A stretch of DNA of 21,651 nt from a virus, in the IMG/VR virus record IMGVR_UViG_3300006802_000687, positions 1 through 21,651 of that record; one strand, written 5' to 3'. A model generated the notes under the pieces. The model was given only the letters and a program-made list of their open reading frames with translations, was not told the DNA's origin and did no database searches. Position 1 is the first letter of the stretch, and each line of letters starts with the position of its first letter. This document shows positions 6,584 to 14,506 of this stretch, one piece after another. A program made the translations under genes and the position numbers.

Positions 6584-8559
6584 GCAAATTGAAGACTATA
6601 GATGAAGCTTGGTTAGGGTTAGATTTTGTAGACACCGATCTTTTTAACCCAATGTCTATTCTGCAAACGGCAGAAGACGATTTTCATCTAAAGTTGACTT
6701 GGCTTATGAGTCGCCCAGAATATCTATCTTTTACTTGTAGCAAAATACTCAATACCCATCTCCTACCTTCTCAAGCATTAATTATTAGCGAATTGTGGAA
6801 TAGAAAATTTCCATTATTAATAGCTAGTCGAGGATTTGGTAAATCGTTTCAATTAGCTCTCTATTCTATATTAAGGGCTATGATATTTCCTAAACGCAAA
6901 ATAGTTGTAGTAGGCGCTGCTTTTAGACAAAGTAAAGTTGTTTTTGAATACATGGAAACAATATGGAGAAATTCTCCAATGTTGCGCGATATATGCAGTG
7001 GTAATAGCGGGCCAACTAGAGATGTTGACCGTTGTACGATGAGAATAAATGAAAGTACGATTACTTGTTTACCTCTTGGTGATGGTCAAAAAATTAGAGG
7101 TCAACGAGCAAATGATATTATTGCGGACGAATTTGCATCTATACCAAGAGATATATTTGAAAATGTTGTTGCCGGTTTCGCCGCAGTTAGCGCCGATCCC
7201 GTTCAAAATGTAAAAAGATTAGCTGCTCAAAAGAAAGCCAAAGAGCTTGGTGTAGAGATATTTGCTGAAGACACGCCTAAAGACCAAAAAGATAACCAGA
7301 TCATCTTATCCGGTACCGCTTATTATGATTTTAACCATTTTGCAACATACTGGAAAAAATGGAAGTCTATCATACAGAGCAAAGGTAATCAAACAAAGTT
7401 AAAGGAAATATTTAATGGAGAAGATCCACCAGAAAATTTTGATTGGACTCAATATTCTATTATTAGAATACCATATGAACTATTACCACCTGGGTTTATG
7501 GACGCAGATCAAGTAGCAAGATCTAAGGCCACAGTACATGCCGGTATTTATCAAATGGAATATGGCGCCTGTTTCACCAGAGATAGCCAAGGGTTCTTTA
7601 AAAGGTCTTTAATAGAGTCATGCGTTGTTACTAAAGATAACGAAATTAAGGATTCTAAAAATAACATTATAAACTTTGAAGCCTCATTAATAGGTGACAA
7701 AAACAGAAAATATGTTTTTGGTGTTGACCCAGCTTCTGAAGTAGATAATTTCAGCATAGTTGTTTTAGAGATACATCCTGACCACAGAAGAATAGTTCAT
7801 TGTTGGACCACCACAAGAGCAGAACATAAAGAAAAAATCAAAAAAGGATACGTAAACGAAACCGACTTCTATTCATACTGTGGTAGAAAAATTAGAGATC
7901 TAATGAATTTGTACCCATGCATACATATTGCTATAGATGCTCAAGGTGGCGGCGTTGCGGTTATGGAATCTTTGCATGATCAAGATAAAATTAAAGAAGG
8001 TGAATTACCACTTTGGCCCACGATAGATGACGATAAGCCAAAAGACACAGATGGCGAAAGAGGTTTGCATATTTTAGAAATGTGTCAATTCGCAAAATAC
8101 GATTGGTTAGCGGAAGCAAATCATGGTATGAGAAAAGATTTTGAAGACAAAGTTCTTATATTCCCATTCTTTGATTCTATTTCTTTAGGTATGTCCAATA
8201 TAGAGGATTCATACAAAAATAGGATGTATGACACACTAGAAGAATGTGTTATGGAAATTGAAGAATTAAAAGATGAACTTTCTATGATTCAGATGACTCA
8301 AACTAATAGTGGAAGAGATAGGTGGGATACACCAGAAGTTATTGTTGGTACTGGGAAGAAAAGTAAAATGCGCAAGGACCGTTACTCTGCATTGTTAATG
8401 GCTAATATGGCTGCTAGAGTTTTGCAGAGAACCCCAACTCAAGAAGAATACAATTTTTATGGTGGTTTTGCTACAGGTGGTCATTCCAACAAGAAGGCAG
8501 ATGAGCGACTATATTCTGGACCTAGCTGGTTTAGTGATAACATGAAAGATGTGTATTAA
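6580..8559 (+). CDS. terL: Terminase large subunit (packaging ATPase and nuclease)
   Basis: A 659-residue TerL from the ATG at 6580, which overlaps the previous stop in an ATGA. The motor domain shows Walker A ASRGFGKS at residues 82-89, Walker B IIADE at 180-184 with catalytic E184, and the coupling motif ILSGTAYY at 242-249. The RNase H-like nuclease begins at VFGVDPAS (D383), continues with IAIDAQGGG (D453), and a third acidic residue probably lies in KDRYSALLMA near residue 600. It pumps DNA into the prohead through the portal and cuts the concatemer. The spacer at 191-240 (charged, KRLAAQKKAKELG) is longer than in many short TerLs. No small subunit is recognised in the window. Confidence 0.95.
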   Translation: MSKLKTIDEAWLGLDFVDTDLFNPMSILQTAEDDFHLKLTWLMSRPEYLSFTCSKILNTHLLPSQALIISELWNRKFPLLIASRGFGKSFQLALYSILRAMIFPKRKIVVVGAAFRQSKVVFEYMETIWRNSPMLRDICSGNSGPTRDVDRCTMRINESTITCLPLGDGQKIRGQRANDIIADEFASIPRDIFENVVAGFAAVSADPVQNVKRLAAQKKAKELGVEIFAEDTPKDQKDNQIILSGTAYYDFNHFATYWKKWKSIIQSKGNQTKLKEIFNGEDPPENFDWTQYSIIRIPYELLPPGFMDADQVARSKATVHAGIYQMEYGACFTRDSQGFFKRSLIESCVVTKDNEIKDSKNNIINFEASLIGDKNRKYVFGVDPASEVDNFSIVVLEIHPDHRRIVHCWTTTRAEHKEKIKKGYVNETDFYSYCGRKIRDLMNLYPCIHIAIDAQGGGVAVMESLHDQDKIKEGELPLWPTIDDDKPKDTDGERGLHILEMCQFAKYDWLAEANHGMRKDFEDKVLIFPFFDSISLGMSNIEDSYKNRMYDTLEECVMEIEELKDELSMIQMTQTNSGRDRWDTPEVIVGTGKKSKMRKDRYSALLMANMAARVLQRTPTQEEYNFYGGFATGGHSNKKADERLYSGPSWFSDNMKDVY

Positions 8560-8602
8560 AATATAGTAATCGGATTACAATCCAATTGATAACGAGGTAA
8601 AG

Positions 8603-10684
8603 ATGACTGATAAAAATATGATATCGTGGTCAGATGATAATCCACAAAGCAAAGCTGATGCTTTGTCTCAATTTTCGGATAATGTGGACTCTTATGGTGG
8701 TTTCTCAAAGACTCAAGGAAGCACATACAGGCACTTTATTGATATAGAGCCAAATAGATCAGTTAAACCACAATTTACTCAATTGGATTACTATGCGTTT
8801 AGGCCACACGAAGCGGTGCCTACTCAACAGCGCCGCGCAATAAAAATGTGCATGGATGCATATGACAAGGTTGGTATTATTAGAAATGTAATCGACTTGA
8901 TGGGTGATTTTGGTTGTCAAGGCATTCAAATTGTTCACCAAAATAAAAGTGTAGAAAAATTTTATCAGCAATGGTTTCGTAGTATAAATGGCAAAGAGAG
9001 ATCAGAAAGATTTCTTAACAATTTATACAAAACCGGTAACGTGATTGCTTATCGCAGTTATGCTAAAGTTACACCAAAGCTTAATAAGTATATGAAGTCT
9101 TTAGCTAGTGATATTAAAGTAGAGGTTCCAAATTTTACCTCCAATATGATTCCTTGGCGATACAATTTCTTTAATCCGCTAACTGTTAAGATGAAGGATG
9201 GTCAACTCTCCATATTTATGGGTACACCGGCATACGCCATAAATCTAGGATCATTCTTTGATAAATTCACAGAAGGCGATGTACCAATTAATGTTTTAAA
9301 TAGTCTACCGGAAAATGTCAAACAAGCTTTAAAAAGTGGTCAAAAAGAAGTCCCACTAGATAAAGATAGATTGTGCGTTTTTCATTATAAGAAAGACGAT
9401 TGGCAGCAGTGGGCCAATCCAATGATTTATGCAATTTTAGACGATATCATCATGCTTGAAAAAATGCGTTTGGCTGACCTATCCGCTCTAGATGGTGCTA
9501 TTTCTAATATAAGATTATGGACTCTTGGTAATCTAGATCATAAAATTTTGCCCAATAAAACAGCAATTAACAAGCTAAGAGATATTCTTGCTAGTAATGT
9601 TGGTGGAGGAACTATGGAATTAGTATGGGGTCCAGAACTATCATTCACAGAATCAAATAGTGAAGTATACAAATTCCTTGGTTCAGAAAAGTATTCAGCT
9701 GTTTTAAATAGTATATACGCTGGCCTTGGTGTGCCTCCAACCCTTACTGGTATGGCTACAAATGGCGGTGGATTCACCAATAACTTCATATCGTTAAAGA
9801 CTTTGGTCGAGCGCCTACAATATGGCAGAGATCAACTTATAAGATTTTGGGAAAAAGAAATAGAAATCGTTAGACAGGCTATGGGTTTTAGAAATAAAGC
9901 TCATATACAGTTTGATCAAATGAGTCTTTCTGATGAAGCTTCCGAGAAGAATCTTCTTATACAATTGGCTGATAGAGATATTATTAGTCAAGAAACTCTA
10001 CTTCAAAGATTCAAAGAAATTCCACAAATCGAAAAAATCAGACTACAGCGTGAGGTTAAGGATAGAGACAACGATAGAAATCCAAACAAGGCTGGTCCAT
10101 ACCATACGCCTCAACACAAAGAGAATTTGGAAAAAATAGCTCTTCAGAGTGGTAAAATATTACCTCAAGATTTAGGGCTGAAAACAAGTGTTCCTAAAGA
10201 AGTATTGGCACCAAAACCCGCATCTCCAGGTGGCGGTAATAATAATCAACCATCCCCACCTAATCAGAACGGTAGGCCACCTCTCTCAAAAGATCAAGAT
10301 GTTCGCAAACAAAGAGTTGCAAAACCACGATCAAAACCGGGAGTTGCTGAATTATTTACTTGGGCAGATAAAGCTTGGCACGAAGTCGGAAGTATTGTCA
10401 AAGACGCATACCTAATGTCTCTTAATAAGAAAAATGTTAGACAGTTGACCAAGGCTGAGTTCAAAAATCTGCACAAAATTAAATTGGATGTTTTTACTAA
10501 TTTACCCATTTGTGAAGATTTTACAAAAAGTGATGTGATACAAATATTAAAATCAAATCAATTAACTCCAAAATCATTTCTAGATAATCTAAATAATTCT
10601 AATATAACTATGGATAATTCAACCATAGAAGAATATGATAGATTCATAATCGCTAGATATGTTGAAGAAAACCTCTCTAGTTAG
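8603..10684 (+). CDS. Portal protein
   Basis: A 693-residue portal with GAGG at 8594-8597 before its ATG. The order terminase-portal-protease-capsid and the internal sequence support the call: the wing and stem region contains NVIDLMGDFGCQG (residues about 95-107), RLCVFHYKKDDWQQWANPMIYAILDDI (split here by an aromatic turn), then the typical stretch GLGVPPTLTGM and the long helix with ERLQYGRDQLIRFWEKEIE. From about residue 535 a Pro/Gly/Asn-rich linker (PKPASPGGGNNNQPSPPNQN) leads to a C-terminal extension of roughly 120 residues not needed for the portal core. Twelve copies would form the vertex channel where the terminase docks. It is preceded by a 43-base gap with a small dyad. Confidence 0.88.
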   Translation: MTDKNMISWSDDNPQSKADALSQFSDNVDSYGGFSKTQGSTYRHFIDIEPNRSVKPQFTQLDYYAFRPHEAVPTQQRRAIKMCMDAYDKVGIIRNVIDLMGDFGCQGIQIVHQNKSVEKFYQQWFRSINGKERSERFLNNLYKTGNVIAYRSYAKVTPKLNKYMKSLASDIKVEVPNFTSNMIPWRYNFFNPLTVKMKDGQLSIFMGTPAYAINLGSFFDKFTEGDVPINVLNSLPENVKQALKSGQKEVPLDKDRLCVFHYKKDDWQQWANPMIYAILDDIIMLEKMRLADLSALDGAISNIRLWTLGNLDHKILPNKTAINKLRDILASNVGGGTMELVWGPELSFTESNSEVYKFLGSEKYSAVLNSIYAGLGVPPTLTGMATNGGGFTNNFISLKTLVERLQYGRDQLIRFWEKEIEIVRQAMGFRNKAHIQFDQMSLSDEASEKNLLIQLADRDIISQETLLQRFKEIPQIEKIRLQREVKDRDNDRNPNKAGPYHTPQHKENLEKIALQSGKILPQDLGLKTSVPKEVLAPKPASPGGGNNNQPSPPNQNGRPPLSKDQDVRKQRVAKPRSKPGVAELFTWADKAWHEVGSIVKDAYLMSLNKKNVRQLTKAEFKNLHKIKLDVFTNLPICEDFTKSDVIQILKSNQLTPKSFLDNLNNSNITMDNSTIEEYDRFIIARYVEENLSS

Positions 10685-10693
10685 CGAAAATTT

Positions 10694-10710
10694 GCTTTTT
10701 GTGTATATTA
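10694..10710 (+). promoter_or_regulatory. Promoter-like 14-mer, copy 1
   Basis: The 14 bases GCTTTTTGTGTATA at 10694-10707 occur again at 13739-13752, both times in a gap just before a structural gene. Here they continue into TATATTA, so a -10-like TATATT lies at 10704-10709 roughly 20 bases before the protease ATG at 10729. No good -35 is evident. A phage-specific late promoter element is possible; the T-run may instead belong to a weak terminator after the portal gene. Confidence 0.35.
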
Positions 10711-10728
10711 TCACTGAGAGGAAAAAAT

Positions 10729-12174
10729 ATGAAAGTATATGAACAAGAAATATTAGACGGCCTAGCCGACCAAGTTAAAGCGCAAGCTAGTATTGCTTAT
10801 TGCGCACCCGCTGTTATTGTAAATAGTATCGATAACGATGTCACTTGGGATATTTCAAGAAACAGTATTGACAAGATCAAAGCATCTAGCAATCCAGATC
10901 AATTAGATTTATATTATCTAAAGTCTATTCTGGTTTCAACGGGCTGGAACAAAAATGATGATGTATTTGATCCAATGCAAACATGGTCGGCAAAAAATAC
11001 GCCCGAAGACAAACAATTCAATTTTATGCATAATGAAAATGATATCATCGGTCACATAACTGGTAGTTACGTTGTTGACAGAAATGGTTCTAAAATTATC
11101 TCACAAGATATAGATAATCCTCCAGAAGATTTCGACATAGTAACAGAAGCTGTCCTATACAACAGTTGGACCGATCCAGATAACAGAGAAAGGATGAGAA
11201 AAATAATAGCAGAAATAGAAGAAGGTAAATGGTTCGTTTCTATGGAATGTCTATTTGCCGGTTTCGATTATGCTGTTATAGACAAAGAAGGAAAAGCTAA
11301 AACGGTAGCTCGTAGTGAAGAATCAGCATTTTTAACCAAACACTTAAAAGCTTATGGCGGCACTGGGGAATACGAAGGCTACAGAATTGGTAGATCTTTA
11401 AGAGACATTTCTTTTTCTGGCAAAGGTTTAGTTTCTAAGCCAGCCAATCCTAGAAGTGTTATACTTGATTCTAGCAAAGCTTTCTCTGTCCAAGAACTCG
11501 ATAATAATGATTCTAACGTTTCCAAAGGAGATATTAACATGTCAGATATTAATCTAGAGAAGCAGTTAGCTGATCTACAGAATGAGCTAGCTTCTTCACA
11601 AGAAGAAACTAAGAACGCAAAGGCAGAAATTGAAACTGTAAGCACTGAGTTTACAGAAAAGGTTTCTGTTCTTGAGAACACAATCGCTGAAAAAGATTTA
11701 GCGTTACAGACTTCCGCAGAAAAGATTGCTTCATTAGAAGCCACTCTTGCTGAGAAAGAGCAGCAACTTAATGATCTTTCCACAGCTATGGATGAGATGA
11801 AGAAAGAGGAAAAGAATCGTATGCGTAAAGATAAGCTAGTCAAGGCTGGTTTTGAAGACGCTGAAGCAGAAGAATCTGTCAACCTTTATGATGCTCTTAG
11901 TGACGATGCTTTTGAAGCAGTAGTCGCCGCTATGAAAAAGAAGTGGGGCATGATGAAGGACAAGATGAAAGAAAAGGAAGAAAAGAAGGAAATGGCTTCA
12001 GAAACAGAGGTTGAATCAACCGAAGCTGCTGAAGAAGAAGTTTCCGAAGAACTTTTCGAAGAAGTAAATACAACAGAAGCCACACTTGTCGATGCTTCTG
12101 ATGTGGAAGATGAGTTAGCTACAACTAGAGCAAGTGTAGCAGAGTGGCTTGAACAAAACGTCTTAAATAAGTGA
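10729..12174 (+). CDS. Head maturation protease fused to a scaffold domain
   Basis: A 481-residue protein from the ATG at 10729 after GAGAGGAAAA; a TTG/ATG-like extension to 10699 crosses the promoter-like gap and is rejected. Residues 1-250 form a protease of the prohead (S78/U35-like) type: H101 in FNFMHNENDIIGH and S171 in WFVSMECLF are the likely His and Ser of the catalytic set, followed by ISFSGKGLVSKPANP at 227-241, a segment typical of these enzymes (VSKPANP). Residues 271-480 are a scaffold-like domain: a Glu/Lys/Ala-rich coiled coil (about 275-370), a charged helix with Met-Lys clusters, and a very acidic tail. It should guide head assembly and then be cleaved. An internal start at codon 271 is listed separately. 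Confidence 0.82.
   Translation: MKVYEQEILDGLADQVKAQASIAYCAPAVIVNSIDNDVTWDISRNSIDKIKASSNPDQLDLYYLKSILVSTGWNKNDDVFDPMQTWSAKNTPEDKQFNFMHNENDIIGHITGSYVVDRNGSKIISQDIDNPPEDFDIVTEAVLYNSWTDPDNRERMRKIIAEIEEGKWFVSMECLFAGFDYAVIDKEGKAKTVARSEESAFLTKHLKAYGGTGEYEGYRIGRSLRDISFSGKGLVSKPANPRSVILDSSKAFSVQELDNNDSNVSKGDINMSDINLEKQLADLQNELASSQEETKNAKAEIETVSTEFTEKVSVLENTIAEKDLALQTSAEKIASLEATLAEKEQQLNDLSTAMDEMKKEEKNRMRKDKLVKAGFEDAEAEESVNLYDALSDDAFEAVVAAMKKKWGMMKDKMKEKEEKKEMASETEVESTEAAEEEVSEELFEEVNTTEATLVDASDVEDELATTRASVAEWLEQNVLNK
11524..11530 (+). promoter_or_regulatory. Internal Shine-Dalgarno site for the nested scaffold
   Basis: AAAGGAG lies eight bases before the in-frame ATG at 11539, inside the protease-scaffold gene. 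The same core, AAAGGAGAAT-type, precedes the decoration gene (12176-12182) and the capsid gene (12660-12666), so this is as strong as the best ribosome sites of the head module. Its place exactly at the protease/scaffold junction argues against chance. Confidence 0.7.
11539..12174 (+). CDS. Nested scaffold protein from an internal in-frame start
   Basis: The ATG at 11539 is codon 271 of the protease-scaffold frame and would give a separate 211-residue protein, MSDINLEKQL onward, sharing the stop at 12172-12174. It is a predicted coiled coil (heptad-like Leu, Ile and Ala spacing in residues 5-100) with an acidic C-terminal section rich in Glu and Thr. This is the known arrangement of lambda C/Nu3 and related phages, where the scaffold is made in excess from a start within the protease gene. 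What I see is the start and ribosome site; production of the short form is inferred. Confidence 0.65.
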   Translation: MSDINLEKQLADLQNELASSQEETKNAKAEIETVSTEFTEKVSVLENTIAEKDLALQTSAEKIASLEATLAEKEQQLNDLSTAMDEMKKEEKNRMRKDKLVKAGFEDAEAEESVNLYDALSDDAFEAVVAAMKKKWGMMKDKMKEKEEKKEMASETEVESTEAAEEEVSEELFEEVNTTEATLVDASDVEDELATTRASVAEWLEQNVLNK

Positions 12175-12190
12175 TAAAGGAGAATAAACT

Positions 12191-12646
12191 ATGGCTCTAA
12201 AATCAGATAGATACGAAATTCAAACTGATATCAGTTTCTTTTACAATGAAGGTACTGCTACTCGCGGTGGTGTTGTTGTGCATGACACTGCCGGTTCTGG
12301 CGCTGCTATGGATCAAGGTGTAAATCTTGTGAAGTATACTACCAGTACAGCAAGTGCAGTTCCTGTTGGCATCCTTCTTAACGATGTTGTTAATAAGGAT
12401 CTAACCAGAACTCACCTTAATCAGCATAAGGATGAAGTCCAGAAGGGTGGTAAGGTTACTGTACTCCGCAAGGGTTATGTTGTAACCAACAGTCTCGACG
12501 GCGATCCTGCTGCTGGTGATGCTGCTTATCCTAGCACTCTTAATGCTGGCAACATCAGTACGGTTGCTAGCGGTGTAATAATCGGCAGATTCCTCTCATC
12601 AAAGGATGAGGACGGTTATGCCAAAGTAGAAGTCAACCTTCCCTGA
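12191..12646 (+). CDS. Head decoration (stabilising) protein
   Basis: A 151-residue protein with a strong ribosome site (AAAGGAG at 12176-12182). It is Gly, Val and Thr-rich and looks all-beta, with ATRGGVVVHD, KVTVLRKGYVV and GVIIGRFLSS, and it lacks any signal or membrane segment. Its place between the scaffold and the major capsid gene is the classical place of lambda gpD-like decoration proteins, which sit on the outside of expanded heads, and the segment VPVGILLNDVVNKD with a later RKGYVV strand is common in these proteins. The coding sequence has higher GC and a stronger codon preference than the upstream genes, as expected for a protein made in hundreds of copies. Confidence 0.75.
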   Translation: MALKSDRYEIQTDISFFYNEGTATRGGVVVHDTAGSGAAMDQGVNLVKYTTSTASAVPVGILLNDVVNKDLTRTHLNQHKDEVQKGGKVTVLRKGYVVTNSLDGDPAAGDAAYPSTLNAGNISTVASGVIIGRFLSSKDEDGYAKVEVNLP

Positions 12647-12674
12647 GTATAAACAAAATAAAGGAGAATCAAAC

Positions 12675-13682
12675 ATGCCAATTAATCAAAGACCTAGTGA
12701 TGAATTTATCACTCTCCTACGAAAGTCAGGGGATGCTGATATCAATGTCGCTTCTGCTGCTCAAAGAGAGTTTGCAAAAGCTTTAGAACTCCCACTTCGT
12801 AAGGGTGTTCTTGTCGGTAACATTCTCGGTAATATCTTTGAGACTATTACTGTAGAACCCGGTTCAACAACCGAGTATCCTCTTGACCTTATTTCTCCCG
12901 GCCTAGAAGGTGAGCATGTTGCTTACACCAACCCTGGTCACGGTAGAATTCCAGAGCGTTCGGTTGAAGGCGATTATGTGATGATCCCAACCTATAGCAT
13001 CACATCTTCGGTTGACTATCTTCTTCGCTATGCCCGCGAAGCCAGATGGGATATCGTTGGTCGCGCTATGCAGGTTATGGAAGCTGGTTTCGTAAAGAAG
13101 ATGAACGACGATGGTTGGCACACAATTCTTGCCGCTGGCGTTGATCGTAACATTCTTGTTTATGATGCTGACGCAACCGCTGGCCTTTTCAGCAAGAGGC
13201 TCGTTTCACTTATGCAGACCGTTATGCGTCGTAATAGCGGTGGCAACAGTGCTTCGGTTGGTCGTGGCCGTCTTACAGATATGTATCTAAGCCCAGAAGC
13301 TTTAGAGGATATCCGTAATTGGGGTCTAGATCAAGTTGACGAAGTTACTCGTCGTGAAATCTACACCGCTTCTGAGGGTGGCGCTCCCATCACCAGAATC
13401 TTTGGTGTTAACCTTCATGATCTTGACGAACTAGGCGAAGGTCAGGAGTATCAGAACTTCTTTACAAGTGATCTTAGTGCTAGTCTAGAAGGAAGCGACC
13501 TAGAGCTTGTTGTTGGTCTTGATCAGTCATCCAACGATAGCTTTGTAATGCCCGTCAAGGAGCAACTCCAAGTTTTCGAAGACCCAACTTTACATCGTCA
13601 GCAACGCGCTGGCTACTATGGTTGGTCAGAGCTTGGTTTTGGTGTTCTAGATAACAGAAGAGTCATTCTTGGCTCATTCTAA
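12675..13682 (+). CDS. Major capsid protein, HK97 fold
   Basis: A 335-residue protein with AAGGAG at 12661-12666. It lacks the long N-terminal delta domain, agreeing with a separate scaffold. Features of HK97-type capsid proteins include the E-loop-like region after FETITVEPGSTTEYPL (about 55-70), the long spine helix ARWDIVGRAMQVMEAGFVKKM (about 121-141, given here as one helix), the P-domain stretch DMYLSPEALEDIRNW, and a C-terminal beta segment VYEDPTL-like VFEDPTLHRQQRAGYYGW. It would form the icosahedral shell. GC is clearly higher (about 55% in a 60-base sample at 13021-13080) than in the upstream genes. A strong terminator follows 30 bases after the stop. Confidence 0.9.
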   Translation: MPINQRPSDEFITLLRKSGDADINVASAAQREFAKALELPLRKGVLVGNILGNIFETITVEPGSTTEYPLDLISPGLEGEHVAYTNPGHGRIPERSVEGDYVMIPTYSITSSVDYLLRYAREARWDIVGRAMQVMEAGFVKKMNDDGWHTILAAGVDRNILVYDADATAGLFSKRLVSLMQTVMRRNSGGNSASVGRGRLTDMYLSPEALEDIRNWGLDQVDEVTRREIYTASEGGAPITRIFGVNLHDLDELGEGQEYQNFFTSDLSASLEGSDLELVVGLDQSSNDSFVMPVKEQLQVFEDPTLHRQQRAGYYGWSELGFGVLDNRRVILGSF

Positions 13683-13712
13683 TCTAATATCAAATTAGTT
13701 GTTCGTGCAATT

Positions 13713-13745
13713 AAGCCGCTTCCATTAGTTTGGGAGCGGCTTTTT
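13713..13745 (+). terminator. Strong intrinsic terminator after the capsid gene
   Basis: An 8-bp perfect stem, AAGCCGCT (13713-13720) with AGCGGCTT (13735-13742), extends by three further pairs (one G-U) to an 8-base loop, ATTAGTTT. The stem runs into a T-run at 13741-13745. This is a textbook Rho-independent terminator, and it separates the head module from the tail module. Confidence 0.9.
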
Positions 13746-13754
13746 GTGTATAAT
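13739..13754 (+). promoter_or_regulatory. Promoter-like 14-mer, copy 2, with TATAAT
   Basis: GCTTTTTGTGTATA (13739-13752) repeats the element at 10694-10707 and here leads into a perfect TATAAT at 13749-13754, 45 bases before the tail gene ATG at 13799. The upstream hexamer would fall in the terminator loop and arm (TTTGGG region), so a -35 match is poor. The T-run is shared with the terminator. A promoter restarting transcription of the tail module right after the terminator makes sense, but it is only inferred. Confidence 0.45.
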
Positions 13755-13798
13755 ATTCTAGATACATACTATGAGGACTCTAATCTTAGGAGAAAAAT

Positions 13799-14491
13799 AT
13801 GGCTGCTTTATCGGATTATTTGGAATCTGGACTGTTGAATCACATCTTTAGAGGGCAAGAATTCCCAAAACCATCTTCTATAGCGATTGCACTAACAAGT
13901 GGTGTACCTCTAGATTCTGATACTGGTGAAACTATACCAGAGCTTCCTTCTGGTATTCAAAAAGGGAATCTTTTTGTTTCCACAAATTATAGCAGAGTAG
14001 ATTTAGGAAATCCAGAAAATAGTGGCAATGCATTTTGGAGCGCTGTTGGTGTAGACGATGTTACTCCGTTTCAAGTTTATGGAACTAGTAGAATAGGTGA
14101 TTCTGCTGGCGCTAGTGGTTATTTTGCACCTTTATATCAAAATCAATTTACTGCATTCACAGTTGATCCAGTTTCTGTTTTAGAATTCGAATTCGACGAA
14201 TTCCCAGGCATTATTCTATATGGACCAAAAAATGTAATTCAATCTGGCGTATCCACAAATCCAGGCTTTACTGATTATGAAGGTAATGGTTTCATAAAAA
14301 ATAATAATCAAGTTGTTTTTGATACAGCACTTGAGGATTGGGGTTGGATTTCTGGAGTAGCTATTTTAGATACCTCTAATTATGCCTCCGGTAATCTTTT
14401 GATGTACTCTGCCCTGTCTAATCCGCGTTATGTATATGTTGGTGACAACATTAAATTCGACGTTAGATCCTTAGAAATCAATTTTCAATAA
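13799..14491 (+). CDS. Phage tail or fibre-associated structural protein
   Basis: A 230-residue protein with AGGAG just before the ATG. The opening MAALSDYLESGLLNHIFRG and the phrase PKPSSIAIALTSG, together with WGWISGVAILDTSNYASGNLLMYSAL near the end, are of a type I associate with phage tail or fibre-base proteins; the domain has a Gly/Ser-rich beta content without signal or membrane segments. It is the first gene after the terminator and is followed by the large fibre gene, so it may join the fibre to the tail. The exact position in the virion cannot be decided. Three GAATTC sites occur within 21 bases at 14183-14203, encoding EFEFDEF. Confidence 0.6.
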   Translation: MAALSDYLESGLLNHIFRGQEFPKPSSIAIALTSGVPLDSDTGETIPELPSGIQKGNLFVSTNYSRVDLGNPENSGNAFWSAVGVDDVTPFQVYGTSRIGDSAGASGYFAPLYQNQFTAFTVDPVSVLEFEFDEFPGIILYGPKNVIQSGVSTNPGFTDYEGNGFIKNNNQVVFDTALEDWGWISGVAILDTSNYASGNLLMYSALSNPRYVYVGDNIKFDVRSLEINFQ

Positions 14492-14506
14492 AGAAAGTAA
14501 ACTAGA

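Noticed and set aside
8567-8587. Small dyad GGATT-AC-AATCC in the gap before the portal gene
   Set aside because: The arms are only five bases with a two-base centre and no T-run follows, so it is neither a convincing terminator nor a supported operator.
10699-10728. Upstream extension of the protease frame
   Set aside because: It would start in the promoter-like gap without a ribosome site, whereas the ATG at 10729 has GAGAGG at a normal distance.
14183-14203. Three GAATTC palindromes within 21 bases
   Set aside because: They follow from the peptide EFEFDEF with common codons. I see no sign of a functional site beyond that.
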